In this document: piece after piece, positions 34,468 through 42,512 of the stretch | How the letters are laid out: every line of letters begins with the position of its first letter | Position numbering within the stretch: position 1 is the first letter of the stretch | Origin: a virus | Virus record (IMG/VR): IMGVR_UViG_3300037261_000044 | Coordinates: 1 to 64,000 of that record | DNA length: 64,000 nt | Reading direction: 5' to 3' (one strand) | Notes under the pieces: generated by a model | Told to the model about the DNA's origin: nothing | What the model saw: only the letters and a program-made list of their open reading frames with translations | The model's database searches: none | Program-made: the position numbers and the translations under genes

Positions 34468-35075
34468 CGGGTCTTCAGGTGGTCGGTCACCCCCTCAAAC
34501 GACTCCGGCCAGTGCGGGCCGACCGCGATGGCGACGAACGTGCCGATGGGGTTATGACTGAAACCGCTGTCATGCGCCGTCCCGATGGTTAGGCCGCGCG
34601 CCTCAGCCTTGCGTTGCACCGCGAGCAGTTCTTCCTCGCTGCTGACGAAGACGACAATCTTCGCGAACGACTGCTGGCCGGTGTGCTCGATGCCGGGGTC
34701 TAGCTCGGTGAGCCACTGTAGCTGGTCGCTCGTGAACGTGACGATGGTATCTACCTCAGGCAGGCCGCGCAGCGATAGAGCACGTTTGCTGGCGTACTTG
34801 TCGGCCAGCCACTTCATGGAGGCGTGCGCTACCATAGTCGCCGTCTTGCCTGTCGGCATGCCGAGGTCTTTGCGAACGACGATGACCTGTTTGAGGTAGC
34901 GCGGCGGTGTCGCAGCGATAATCGCAGCGACCTGCGCGATTTCCTCATCGGTCGGCGGGTCAGCGTATTGGCTGCCGCGCGGCTCTTTAGCACCGCCGCG
35001 TGGCTCCTTAGCACCGCCGCGTGGCTCGCCTTCAGACCACGTGCGTCCTTCTGCGTCTGTCCACTGCCTAGTCAT
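34464..35075 (-). CDS. Peptidyl-tRNA hydrolase 2 (PTH2)-like protein
   Basis: 203 aa from ATG 35075; earlier in-frame codons fall in the neighbouring gene. A repeat tail (GEPRGGAKEPRGGAKEPRGS) precedes the domain. PTH2 pattern: QVIVVRKDLGMPTGKTATMV, AHASMKW, QSFAKIVVFVSSEEELL, KAEARGLTIGTAHDSG and PIGTFVAIAVGP. PTH2 releases peptides from peptidyl-tRNA that has dropped off ribosomes. Phage copies are uncommon; it may keep host tRNAs usable or counter a tRNA-directed defence (inference). Confidence 0.8.
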   Translation of the reverse strand: MTRQWTDAEGRTWSEGEPRGGAKEPRGGAKEPRGSQYADPPTDEEIAQVAAIIAATPPRYLKQVIVVRKDLGMPTGKTATMVAHASMKWLADKYASKRALSLRGLPEVDTIVTFTSDQLQWLTELDPGIEHTGQQSFAKIVVFVSSEEELLAVQRKAEARGLTIGTAHDSGFSHNPIGTFVAIAVGPHWPESFEGVTDHLKTR

Positions 35076-35394
35076 CCCAACGACCTCCCTTGATGAACTC
35101 GACGCATTCCTTGTAGGAGCGCACCGTCTCACCGTTCTTGGGCATGCGCGCCGGGGCAGGTTTCGCCACCAGTGCTGCTTTGTTCCCGTAGATGCGCTGA
35201 TACTCCGGCGACGACTGCATGCAGAAGTCACAGAGCAGGTTCTTGCCCTCGGGGAAGACCTCAACCTGCGTCACCTTTGCGGGCAGCACAAGCCAGCCGC
35301 GCAGGTAGAATCCCCCAGTGAAACCGTCCACCGCAGCGATGGTGCCCTTCACCAGACCGCCGCACGTGTCACAGGCGACTGTTACCTTGCTCAT
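35068..35394 (-). CDS. Zinc-ribbon protein, 108 aa
   Basis: ATG at 35394 with GGAGAAACC upstream. CDTCGG and CDFCMQ pairs about 45 residues apart enclose a beta region (FTGGFYLRGWLVLPAKV), and a C-terminal helical tail follows. Start of the PTH2 gene lies within its end. Function unknown. Confidence 0.6.
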   Translation of the reverse strand: MSKVTVACDTCGGLVKGTIAAVDGFTGGFYLRGWLVLPAKVTQVEVFPEGKNLLCDFCMQSSPEYQRIYGNKAALVAKPAPARMPKNGETVRSYKECVEFIKGGRWDD

Positions 35395-35450
35395 CGGTTT
35401 CTCCAATCCCAATTGAACTTCTTCCAGCGTAGCTGATAGCGGATGTTCCG

Positions 35451-35558
35451 TCAAGAGAAACGCGGGTATGGGTGCGATTGTGCACATAGATAGTCATCGC
35501 AGTACGGGCCATCGGCTTTGACCGTCAGCAGTATGCAAGCGAGCCGCCCCATGTTCAT
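35451..35558 (-). CDS. Microprotein, 35 aa
   Basis: ATG at 35558 overlaps the upstream stop (ATGA). Short hydrophobic start (RLACILLTV) and a Cys-containing tail (YCDDYLCAQ). The overlap is the main support. Confidence 0.35.
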   Translation of the reverse strand: MNMGRLACILLTVKADGPYCDDYLCAQSHPYPRFS

Positions 35559-35767
35559 GATACTTCGTCCTTCCGGCCTTCTTGTTCCAGCATGAACTTC
35601 TCGTGGTCAGGGCCACCACACACGTACTGTTCCCACCCGTAGTTTCCGTGGTAGGTCTCATGCTTCCAGCAGAAGGTTTTCTCCCACGACACAACTCGCA
35701 CCGTCGTCTCGGGATGGTACGGTATGAAAGTAGCAGATGCGCCGGACTTCAAGTGTGGGTGACTCAT
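35555..35767 (-). CDS. Small protein, 70 aa
   Basis: ATG at 35767 overlaps the upstream ATPase stop (ATGA). Aromatic- and His-rich with two Cys (FCWKHETYHGNYGWEQYVCG), possible metal site. Family unknown. Confidence 0.55.
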   Translation of the reverse strand: MSHPHLKSGASATFIPYHPETTVRVVSWEKTFCWKHETYHGNYGWEQYVCGGPDHEKFMLEQEGRKDEVS

Positions 35768-36408
35768 TGCTCATCCCTCTCGGTCTTCAGTACAACGACC
35801 TTGCCGACGCTGCGCACGTCAATCACCACGTCCGCTACATCAGCATACACCCTATCCTGCGTGACGAACAGGAGTTGCATCCCGGTGTCGTCCACCAGTT
35901 GCCGGAGCAGTCGCGCCAACACCGGCACCTTCTCTTCCTGCATGCCGCCGAATGCCTCGTCTAGCAGGATGACGTGCCGGAGTTCAGGTCGGTGCGCCAG
36001 TGTCACCATGAGGTGCAAGAGGAACGACGTAATCTGCACGACGCTGCCGCCCGTGCAGTCCATGATGCCGGTCTCGCCGCGCGGCGTCTCGATGCTGAAC
36101 GAGATGGCGCTGGCACCGTTCTTGATGCTGGACTTGATGTGCAGGTAGGTGTCCTCATCGAACACCAGCGTCAGGCCGTCACTCACGACCTCTTCGAGCG
36201 AGGATTCGAATGACTTGCGCCACTCACCTTCCAGCGCGATGGCGAGCGCCTGCGTCAGTTCCAACACCTCGACCTCTTCGGCCAGTGCCTTGCGCTTGCC
36301 GTGAGAGTTGGCCGACTGAATGACGATACGCTCCCGCGACCCCAGCGCACGCTGTGCACTTTGGAACCGGAGAGCGTAAACATCCTTGACCCGGTTAAGC
36401 GATGCCAA
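35764..36408 (-). CDS. Rad50/SbcC-like ATPase, C-terminal head
   Basis: 214 aa from TTG 36408 (GGAG about 7 nt upstream; 14 nt overlap with the coil gene). It carries the second half of an SMC-type ATPase: a coil end, a signature-like CTGGSVVQITSF (about residues 127-138), Walker B HVILLDEAFGGM (about 154-165) and FVTQDRV near the end. There is no Walker A, so it cannot act alone and must pair with the N-terminal half at 37812-38927. Together they would form the Rad50/gp46-like partner of the SbcD-like nuclease encoded between them. Confidence 0.75.
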   Translation of the reverse strand: MASLNRVKDVYALRFQSAQRALGSRERIVIQSANSHGKRKALAEEVEVLELTQALAIALEGEWRKSFESSLEEVVSDGLTLVFDEDTYLHIKSSIKNGASAISFSIETPRGETGIMDCTGGSVVQITSFLLHLMVTLAHRPELRHVILLDEAFGGMQEEKVPVLARLLRQLVDDTGMQLLFVTQDRVYADVADVVIDVRSVGKVVVLKTERDEQ

Positions 36409-36613
36409 GAGTCTTCTCCACCTCTTCGAGTTCGGCAGTGAGTTCCGCCTCAGCATCTCGAATAGCAGTCCACGCCGTCTTGGGGGCTAACCCCAGTGCC
36501 TTCAGCGCTTCCTTGGCGGTGTTCAAGTCCTGCTCTGCGCGCTTCTTGCGCTCTTCAAGCGCGGCGCGCTTCTGCACGCAGGTGTCGATTCTTTCGCGGA
36601 GGGAACTAGCCAT
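36395..36613 (-). CDS. Coiled-coil protein (SbcC coil segment)
   Basis: 72 aa. ATG at 36613 lies in the end of the SbcD-like gene. An almost continuous charged helix (KRAALEERKKRAEQDLNTAK; DAEAELTAELEEVEKTL). Its place between SbcD and the C-terminal head suggests a detached piece of the Rad50 coiled coil, though a separate binding partner is possible. Confidence 0.6.
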   Translation of the reverse strand: MASSLRERIDTCVQKRAALEERKKRAEQDLNTAKEALKALGLAPKTAWTAIRDAEAELTAELEEVEKTLGIA

Positions 36614-37604
36614 TGATGCCTGCCTTCTCAAGATACTCGCCTAGCCTCAGCTTAGCACGCGCGTCGGCATCGCCGCCACCCACCTTAGCAAGTACCTCGG
36701 CGAGGGAACCGCCTTCGACGCTGATGGCCTCTTCCACGCTGCGCACGAACCGGCGCATGGCCTTAGTGACTTCCACGTGCGACCCGGCCTTCGTCAGGAA
36801 GAGTTGGTCGGCGGGGACGGCGCTGGATAATAGGAGTTCATCGAAGTAGACCTCAGTCTTGTCCAACTGCACTTGCAGGAGCCGCATGACGCGCTGCTCG
36901 TTGTCGTCGGTATGCTGCGTGCGCCCCAGTGACCCGAGCGAGGCGAACGTGCAGCCGCGTACATCATGAATGCCCACATCCCAGTGCGGGTGGCCGAAGA
37001 GGCAGATGTCCATCCCCTCGGTCGGTATGGTGTCCATGGGGATGACGTGGAACGGATAGCCCTTGCCCGGTACCGTGATGGTGCCGTGCGCCACCTTGAT
37101 GGCCCAGTCCACGCCGGAGACGCGCTCTAGGCCGAAGTTCTGCGGGTTGTGGTCGATGGCGTCGAAGTAGTTCGCCGGAGAGAACTGGATGCGAACGCTG
37201 CACTCGTCGTTGTGCGGCGCGCCCGGAGTAAGCGAGAGGCAGGTCTCAACTACGAGGTCTTCCTTCAGCCACTCAAGGCTACCCTCCTTGAAGAGCAGGC
37301 CGATGGGCTGAGAGGGAACCGAGGCGAGACCCCCGTACCCGAGGTCGTGGTTGCCAACGATAGCCAGCTTGCGCCCCGGCCAGTGTTGCAGCAAGTCCAT
37401 GGCCCACCACTTCAGGCTATCCGGCACGTTGCGCTTGCTGTGGAAGAAGTCGCCTGTGAAGATAGTGAACTCGCACCCGTTGTCGATGGCGTACTGCCGC
37501 GCCTCGACCAGCATGCCCTTCACGTCATCCACGTAGACATCGCGGCAGCCCATGGGAGGCGACGCGGCTAAGTGCACATCGTTGATGACGAGCAGGCGAA
37601 TCAT
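36606..37604 (-). CDS. SbcD/Mre11-like exonuclease subunit
   Basis: 332 aa; ATG at 37604 overlaps the upstream stop (ATGA). Metallophosphoesterase motifs in order: INDVHL (DxH), IFTGDFFHSK, AIVGNHDLG, and the late LFGHPHWDVG (GHxH). This is the T4 gp47/Mre11/SbcD pattern: a manganese-dependent nuclease working with a Rad50/SbcC ATPase to open DNA ends for recombination. Gene neighbours encode the divided ATPase on both sides. Length is near that of the nuclease plus capping domains. Confidence 0.85.
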   Translation of the reverse strand: MIRLLVINDVHLAASPPMGCRDVYVDDVKGMLVEARQYAIDNGCEFTIFTGDFFHSKRNVPDSLKWWAMDLLQHWPGRKLAIVGNHDLGYGGLASVPSQPIGLLFKEGSLEWLKEDLVVETCLSLTPGAPHNDECSVRIQFSPANYFDAIDHNPQNFGLERVSGVDWAIKVAHGTITVPGKGYPFHVIPMDTIPTEGMDICLFGHPHWDVGIHDVRGCTFASLGSLGRTQHTDDNEQRVMRLLQVQLDKTEVYFDELLLSSAVPADQLFLTKAGSHVEVTKAMRRFVRSVEEAISVEGGSLAEVLAKVGGGDADARAKLRLGEYLEKAGING

Positions 37605-37819
37605 TCGGGCTTGCCTCGGTACCAATTCGCCAACGCCGTCTGTGCACTCATGAGGTCTGTGCTGTGACGGATGAACTGATTCAGTTCGACACGGCGCTGC
37701 TGGGCGAGCACGATAGTGCGGTTGATGCGTGTAATCTCTTCCTGAGCAAGCAGTACCTCACGCACTCGCGCATCACGCTCTTGCTCGATGACGAATGCTT
37801 TGTCGCTTGGCCTAGTCAT
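37601..37819 (-). CDS. Coiled-coil protein (SbcC coil segment)
   Basis: 72 aa; ATG at 37819 overlaps the end of the N-terminal head gene. A single heptad-like helix (EVLLAQEEITRINRTIVLAQ) with a short end. Same length as the coil protein at 36395. It could be the ascending arm of the Rad50-like coiled coil made separately. Confidence 0.6.
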   Translation of the reverse strand: MTRPSDKAFVIEQERDARVREVLLAQEEITRINRTIVLAQQRRVELNQFIRHSTDLMSAQTALANWYRGKPE

Positions 37820-38927
37820 CTTCCGGTAACGCTCCTATCTTCGGCATTGGCTGGCCGCACTCCGGGCACAGGTCTTGCTGGTTCCACTCGTCTACGAGGT
37901 ATCCGTAGACCTTCTCGACCTCAGCCTGCTCTTCGAGGACTTCGGTGAGTACGCTGTCGGCGTGCGTCAGGTCGAGGTGCGCGGTGTACTGGGCCTCAAG
38001 TCGCCCGTACTTCGCCAACAGAGGCATGACCTCCGGGAGGGTGCCAATCAGCATTTCTGCCTCAGCAGCCTCATACTCACGCCGGGTGCGTCGGGCGTCG
38101 AGCAGCCAGTTGAAGGCGCTCTTCAGGCCGTCCATGGTGTCGTCGGCGGGTAGGTCTCCGATGCCTTCGACGGTACGCCGTGCCTCATCATAGAGGCCGA
38201 CCTGCTGGCGCACTATGATGATGCGGCGCTGTTCCATCTCGATAAGGTCGATGCCTATGGCGACGTTCTCTAGCAACTCCACCTCTGCGTCGAGGCCGTC
38301 GAACTCTTTCATCTGTAGGTCAAGGGACTCGATGAGTGCGCCCTCTGCGCTGAGACCTTGCTTTGCTTTCCGCAGGTCGCCGCGTATCAATCCCTGTGCT
38401 TCCACGACGACATCCAGCTTGGTCATCTTCGCCAGAGCGCGAGCAGCCTGACCATCCGGGCGGTCTATGAGGAAGGCGTACTCGCCTTGGGTGTGTATCT
38501 GGGGTGTGATGGTGAGGGTCTTGTCAACCTCAATCTGCGCAATGCCAAGTACGCCAGACACCTCCGGCGGGACAGCCGCGCCGAGTTTGCTGAAGTGCTG
38601 CTGCTCACCGGGGTGGAGTTCACCATTGGTGTCCAGTTCGTACAGGTCATAGGTAGCGCCGCCTTCGCGCTTCTTGCGCCACCGCAGGAGGTGCGTGTTG
38701 GCGTCGCCGTCGAACAGGGTGAGGTCAACGGTCGTCTTGTCCTTGCCGTGGGTGATGTAGTCGGTACCAGTCTGGTTGAAGCAGGCGTACCGGATAGCGC
38801 GCAGGAGCGCGGACTTTCCGGCGGCGTTGTCGCCAACGATGACGGTCAACGGCCCAAGCGGAACATCCGCGTCCAAGATGGACTGGAAGTTCTTGACTAC
38901 CAGATTGCTGAACCCGCTGCGCTTCAC
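37812..38927 (-). CDS. Rad50/SbcC-like ATPase, N-terminal head and hook
   Basis: 371 aa; ATG at 38927 overlaps the stop of a membrane peptide (ATGA). SMC-type N-head: VVKNFQSILDADV, Walker A GDNAAGKSALL (about residues 32-42), then a Q-loop region (about 140). A coiled coil of about 190 residues follows and ends in a zinc-hook motif CPECGQP at about residue 355. The chain stops 16 residues later, where an intact SbcC would turn back. Walker B and signature are missing and lie in the 35764-36408 gene. Confidence 0.8.
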   Translation of the reverse strand: MKRSGFSNLVVKNFQSILDADVPLGPLTVIVGDNAAGKSALLRAIRYACFNQTGTDYITHGKDKTTVDLTLFDGDANTHLLRWRKKREGGATYDLYELDTNGELHPGEQQHFSKLGAAVPPEVSGVLGIAQIEVDKTLTITPQIHTQGEYAFLIDRPDGQAARALAKMTKLDVVVEAQGLIRGDLRKAKQGLSAEGALIESLDLQMKEFDGLDAEVELLENVAIGIDLIEMEQRRIIIVRQQVGLYDEARRTVEGIGDLPADDTMDGLKSAFNWLLDARRTRREYEAAEAEMLIGTLPEVMPLLAKYGRLEAQYTAHLDLTHADSVLTEVLEEQAEVEKVYGYLVDEWNQQDLCPECGQPMPKIGALPEDD

Positions 38928-38995
38928 ATCTCTGCTCCGAAGACGGCGATGATGAGGGTGATGGCCCAGAGAATGGCGACGATAGCGACTGTCAT
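38924..38995 (-). CDS. Membrane peptide, 23 aa
   Basis: ATG at 38995 with GGAGGTACC immediately upstream; ATGA overlaps on both sides. One hydrophobic helix (TVAIVAILWAITLIIAVFG). A real, tiny membrane protein by its ribosome site; role unknown. Confidence 0.55.
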   Translation of the reverse strand: MTVAIVAILWAITLIIAVFGAEM

Positions 38996-39174
38996 GGTAC
39001 CTCCGTGGGGCAGATGGTGTGGATGAATCCGAGAGGCTTGCCGGGGATGTTCACGATTTCCCGGCAGTTGGTAGGAGAGGCAGTTGGCCCGGTCGCAGCT
39101 TGGACGAACAGGAAGAGCGCCATCCCGAGGGTGACGCCTATCACTGCCACAACCGCGAGCCGGAAATGCCTCAC
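38992..39174 (-). CDS. Small membrane-anchored or exported protein, 60 aa
   Basis: GTG at 39174 overlaps the upstream stop (GTGA). N-terminal membrane segment (AVVAVIGVTLGMALFLFVQA) after a basic start, then an outer domain with two Cys (TNCREIV; IHTICPTE). Function unknown. Confidence 0.6.
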   Translation of the reverse strand: MRHFRLAVVAVIGVTLGMALFLFVQAATGPTASPTNCREIVNIPGKPLGFIHTICPTEVP

Positions 39175-39545
39175 CGGGCGGCAACCAACTTCGGCGGTAC
39201 CGGTGTCGCAATCTCGCTCAGGTGGAGGTTCTGGATGATGAGGTGGTCGGCGACACGGAACGTGTCTTTGAAGTCCTCGTACACGATGGTAATCTGGCAG
39301 AAGCATCCACCGTCGCGGGCGATTATTTCCGCTGGTGGTTGCATGATGCCCATACCAACGACTTCTCCGATATGCTCCACCATTATCTCTTTGCCTTTGT
39401 CGTCCTTCTCGGGGACAAGGTAAGAGGACTTCCTACCGAGTGCCCACGACTGCCCGGTGCCGCTGATGATGATGCTCTTCAGCTTAGCCTGCACCTGCAC
39501 CTCGATGGGCTTCGGGACGCCGGGGCCATTGCGTTGCTCTGCCAT
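39171..39545 (-). CDS. Unknown protein, 124 aa
   Basis: ATG at 39545 overlaps the recombinase stop (TGATG). Beta-rich with a GGCFCQITIVYED strand and FRVADHLIIQNLHL. Encoded directly after the RecA-like gene, so a recombination-linked role is possible. Family not recognised. Confidence 0.55.
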   Translation of the reverse strand: MAEQRNGPGVPKPIEVQVQAKLKSIIISGTGQSWALGRKSSYLVPEKDDKGKEIMVEHIGEVVGMGIMQPPAEIIARDGGCFCQITIVYEDFKDTFRVADHLIIQNLHLSEIATPVPPKLVAAR

Positions 39546-40816
39546 CAATCCTCCAATTCCTTCTCGAATGCCTCTAGTTCTGCGTCGGTCAGTGACCCGG
39601 CGTTCGGGCCTGTATCTTCGTCGCCTTCATCCTCCGCATCCACAGCGGTAGGAGTCTCGTCCAACACGAACCCTTCGAACCGGTGCGAGAGTTCATCGTC
39701 CATGGCCTTGCGGACAGCTTTGCACACGGCGTCGTAGTCATCCGCCTTGGCGAAGTCCTTCGCGTACCACTTCTCGTCGCTGCCGCGCAGGTGGCAGAAC
39801 GCGCCGACCTTGATGACGATGGCGGGCTTGGCGTCCAGCGCGAAGTCGAGAATCCACTTGTCGTTGTCCGGCCCCAGCGTCTTGCCCACCGTGATGAGGT
39901 TGAAGCGCGCGATGCGCCCCTTGGGGCCGCATTGGTTCTTCGCCACCTTGGCGGCAATCTTGATGCCGATGGCATTCTCTTCCTTCTGGTCTTCCTTTGG
40001 CACACCGACCGGCGCGACGAACCCGTAGGTCTTCATCGTGATGCGCACAGTGCAGTGGAACGCCAGCGGCTTCTGGGCGATGGTCGCCACTTTCGAACCC
40101 TTGTTGCCGGGGCCGGTGAACCCGATGGCTTCCTTCTCTTGGTTCACCGCGATGAGCGTGACGTTCTCGCGCGCCAGCTTGAAGCACAGTTTCTTGAGGT
40201 ACTGCGACATCTGGCGCGCCGGAGAACCCGGCTGGTTGTTGTCGTAGTTCGCCTCGAACTCCGCAGTGCTTGGCGTGGCTGCCACAGAGTCCCATGCTAT
40301 CAGCACCTCTACGTCCGGGTCTTCGTCGCGGATGGCGTCAATCAGAACGTCAAGCTGTTGGAACACAAGCTGGATGTGCTCGGGATAGATAATCATGAGG
40401 GGCAGCGTGTCCTCGGTGGCGTCGCCGCGCGCGATGGCTGCCGGGAGGGTCTGGTCGTCATACAGGCCCAACCGCGCTGCATAGCGGCGGTCGAACTTGT
40501 ACTCTGCGTCGATGTAGACTGTCTGCCCGCCACGCTTCTGGCACATGGCGAGGAACTTCGTCAGGGTGCTGGTCTTGCCAGCCTGCTCGTCACCTTGCAG
40601 GACGGTCATCCGGCCACGCGGTAGACCTCCGGCGTTACCCGCACCGATAGCGTAGTTGATAGCCAGCACGCCTGTGTCGCAGTATCCGGTGATGTCGCCA
40701 TAGCCGCCGGACACGCTGATGCTCTCTTCGCCGAACTTCTTCTGCATCGCCTTCATGACGAGTTCGGTGATACGGGCTTTGTGCGCCGGAACCTTGGCTG
40801 CTGCTTTGCGTGGCAT
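39545..40816 (-). CDS. uvsX: RecA/UvsX-like recombinase
   Basis: 423 aa. Walker A GDEQAGKTST at residues 75-84, Walker B VEVLIAWDS at about 160, a YIDAEYKFD core strand, the VNQEKEAIGFTGPGNKG loop region and an acidic Asp/Glu-rich C-terminus (EDEGDEDTG). This is the RecA/Rad51 core in its phage UvsX form. It coats single-stranded DNA and drives strand exchange, here beside a gp32-like SSB. A perfect dyad directly upstream of the start may control it. Confidence 0.88.
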   Translation of the reverse strand: MPRKAAAKVPAHKARITELVMKAMQKKFGEESISVSGGYGDITGYCDTGVLAINYAIGAGNAGGLPRGRMTVLQGDEQAGKTSTLTKFLAMCQKRGGQTVYIDAEYKFDRRYAARLGLYDDQTLPAAIARGDATEDTLPLMIIYPEHIQLVFQQLDVLIDAIRDEDPDVEVLIAWDSVAATPSTAEFEANYDNNQPGSPARQMSQYLKKLCFKLARENVTLIAVNQEKEAIGFTGPGNKGSKVATIAQKPLAFHCTVRITMKTYGFVAPVGVPKEDQKEENAIGIKIAAKVAKNQCGPKGRIARFNLITVGKTLGPDNDKWILDFALDAKPAIVIKVGAFCHLRGSDEKWYAKDFAKADDYDAVCKAVRKAMDDELSHRFEGFVLDETPTAVDAEDEGDEDTGPNAGSLTDAELEAFEKELED

Positions 40817-40829
40817 GTGTAAATTACAC
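40817..40829. promoter_or_regulatory. Palindrome abutting recombinase start
   Basis: GTGTAA-A-TTACAC, a perfect dyad with one central base, sits immediately 5' of the recombinase ATG (minus strand) and next to its AAGGTG ribosome site. An operator for a dimeric repressor is plausible. Confidence 0.4.
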
Positions 40830-40845
40830 CTTCTGCTAATGGGGA

Positions 40846-40863
40846 GAGAGCATCCTTGCTCTC
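40846..40863. terminator. Hairpin between SSB and recombinase genes
   Basis: GAGAGCA (40846-40852), loop TCCT, TGCTCTC (40857-40863), inside a longer GGGGA...TCCCC arrangement. No U-run. It probably tunes the SSB to recombinase transcript ratio. Confidence 0.45.
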
Positions 40864-40911
40864 GGACATCCAGCCCCTCCCCATCATTCCAGTCTTGGGC
40901 GCTGGGGTTCC

Positions 40912-41826
40912 CTAATCCTCGTCCCGCGAGCGCGTCGCCAAGCGGCGTCCACGCGGCGGGTCATCCTCGTCCTTGGCGGCAGACCGCTTCGGAGTCGGCT
41001 CGTCGTCATCGCGGGCGCGCCGGGGCTTCGGCTCGTCGTCGTCGCGGTTGCGACGCGGCGCTTCCGGCTCCGGGTCTTCCGGGTCTTCGTCACGCGACCG
41101 GCGCGGCTTCGGCTCGTCGTCGTCCACCGACTTGCGGCGGGACTTCTCCGCTTCGGGCTTCGGCTTGTCGTCGTCGCTCACCACGTTGTTCCACGCGGCC
41201 TTCATCTGCTTGTTCGTCGCTGGCTCGCAGATGCCGAAGATGTCCGGCGGCTCGTTGGCTTCGAGGATGTCCACGACGTTCGACTCGTTGCGCCGGGGCC
41301 GCACCGCGTACTCCGTGCCGTACTGGCCCGAGCCGGACTTCTCGATGGTAATGTTGATGCCGTGCACCGGGTCGGTCAGGTCGCCGTACTCCTTGTCACG
41401 CATCAGCTTGGCAATCTGCTTGTGCGCCTTGATGCCAATGCCCATGACCTGAATGCCCTTGCGCAGGCTCGCCTCGCTGCTGGGGTCGATGATGCGGTAG
41501 AGGAACTGCCTCTTCGCATACATGTCCGTCGCCTTGTCCACGTCGGCATCGTCGTCGGACTTCTTCAGTTCGAGTTGCTTGTCGCAGAGGAAGCACTGGG
41601 CGTCCTCGTTGAGCGCCTTCGGGCAGTTGAAGGTCTTCTCCGCGTCGCCGATGCGCCAGTGCTGACCGCGCTTGGCGAAGGGCTTCTTCTCACCCGGCGC
41701 GGGCGGGCAGAGCCGCACCTCGTTGTCGCCGTCCTTGAACTTGAAGAAATCCGCACCGCCCGCCAAGTCCTCTTCGTACTGGTCGAGCGTTTCGGCCATG
41801 TCCGTCTGGCCCCATCCCTTAACCAT
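40912..41826 (-). CDS. gp32-like single-stranded DNA-binding protein
   Basis: 304 aa; ATG at 41826 with AAGGAG upstream. Zinc site with near-T4 spacing: H (in RGQHWRIG), 11 residues, C, 9 residues, C, 2 residues, C (CPKALNEDAQCFLCDK); T4 gp32 has 12-9-2. A LYRIIDPSS then VMGIGIKAH pattern fits the OB-fold core. The last 80 residues are repeats of DDDEPKPRR-like units, so the tail is mixed-charge rather than simply acidic. It coats single-stranded DNA and probably recruits partners through the tail. Confidence 0.85.
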   Translation of the reverse strand: MVKGWGQTDMAETLDQYEEDLAGGADFFKFKDGDNEVRLCPPAPGEKKPFAKRGQHWRIGDAEKTFNCPKALNEDAQCFLCDKQLELKKSDDDADVDKATDMYAKRQFLYRIIDPSSEASLRKGIQVMGIGIKAHKQIAKLMRDKEYGDLTDPVHGINITIEKSGSGQYGTEYAVRPRRNESNVVDILEANEPPDIFGICEPATNKQMKAAWNNVVSDDDKPKPEAEKSRRKSVDDDEPKPRRSRDEDPEDPEPEAPRRNRDDDEPKPRRARDDDEPTPKRSAAKDEDDPPRGRRLATRSRDED

Positions 41827-41857
41827 GTCTGTGTTCTCCTTCTGCGCTTTCGGCGCT

Positions 41858-42316
41858 CTAACCCTCTGCTCGTGCCGCGTCGGCCAGCTTGGTCAACATG
41901 AACTGCTTCATCTTGATGGCCTCGCGCGCGTTCTCCAACATCGAGGCATCTTCTTGCGCCTCGGCGTAGACCGTGAGGCGCTTCTTGTACTCCGGGTTCG
42001 CTCTGACCGTGGCCTTCGCGTTGTCCACGGTCGGCTGCTTCTCTCCACGCCCTGCGGCGTCGCTGAAGAGTTCAGACCATGCCTCAGAGTACCAGATGTC
42101 CAATGCCTGTTTCAAGTGCTCGGCTCGGGCGACGGCGCAGGACGTGTACTGGGCGATGTCGAAGTATTGGTTCGCCACCTTCATCATCTGCTCAATGATG
42201 TTGTTCGGGTCGAGGATGAGCAGGTCGGCCCACGCCGCGAGGTCAACCGCGACCTTGTGGCCGTACACGTCCACGTCGATGACGACGCTGGGGAAGTCGC
42301 TCTTAACCTTCGGCAT
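41858..42316 (-). CDS. Possible UvsY-like recombination mediator
   Basis: 152 aa; ATG at 42316. Helical, with LDPNNIIEQMMKVANQYFD in the first half and a C-terminal KKRLTVYAEAQEDASMLENA, then KMKQFMLTKLADAAR. Size, helicity and place next to SSB and UvsX suggest the loader that places UvsX on SSB-coated DNA. Sequence support is weak; it could be another replication accessory protein. Confidence 0.45.
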   Translation of the reverse strand: MPKVKSDFPSVVIDVDVYGHKVAVDLAAWADLLILDPNNIIEQMMKVANQYFDIAQYTSCAVARAEHLKQALDIWYSEAWSELFSDAAGRGEKQPTVDNAKATVRANPEYKKRLTVYAEAQEDASMLENAREAIKMKQFMLTKLADAARAEG

Positions 42317-42512
42317 TGGCCTTTTCCTCCGCGTCAATCGCGACCAGACATTCGTCCAGCCACTTTTCAAGTGCCGCCGCCTCACGCCGGTCGAGGCGCT
42401 GGGGGAAGTCGCCCTCCAATAGAACACCGTCGCTGGGGTACGACACGTACCGGACGGTGAAACCGTTGGAAATTGCTTTCGCCTTGCAGAACGTCGAGAG
42501 TTTCTTAGTCAT
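42303..42512 (-). CDS. Small protein, 69 aa
   Basis: ATG at 42512 lies in the end of the upstream gene. Basic N-terminus with CKAKAISNGFTVRYVSY and a C-terminal acidic helix (RREAAALEKWLDECL). Unknown. Confidence 0.55.
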   Translation of the reverse strand: MTKKLSTFCKAKAISNGFTVRYVSYPSDGVLLEGDFPQRLDRREAAALEKWLDECLVAIDAEEKANAEG

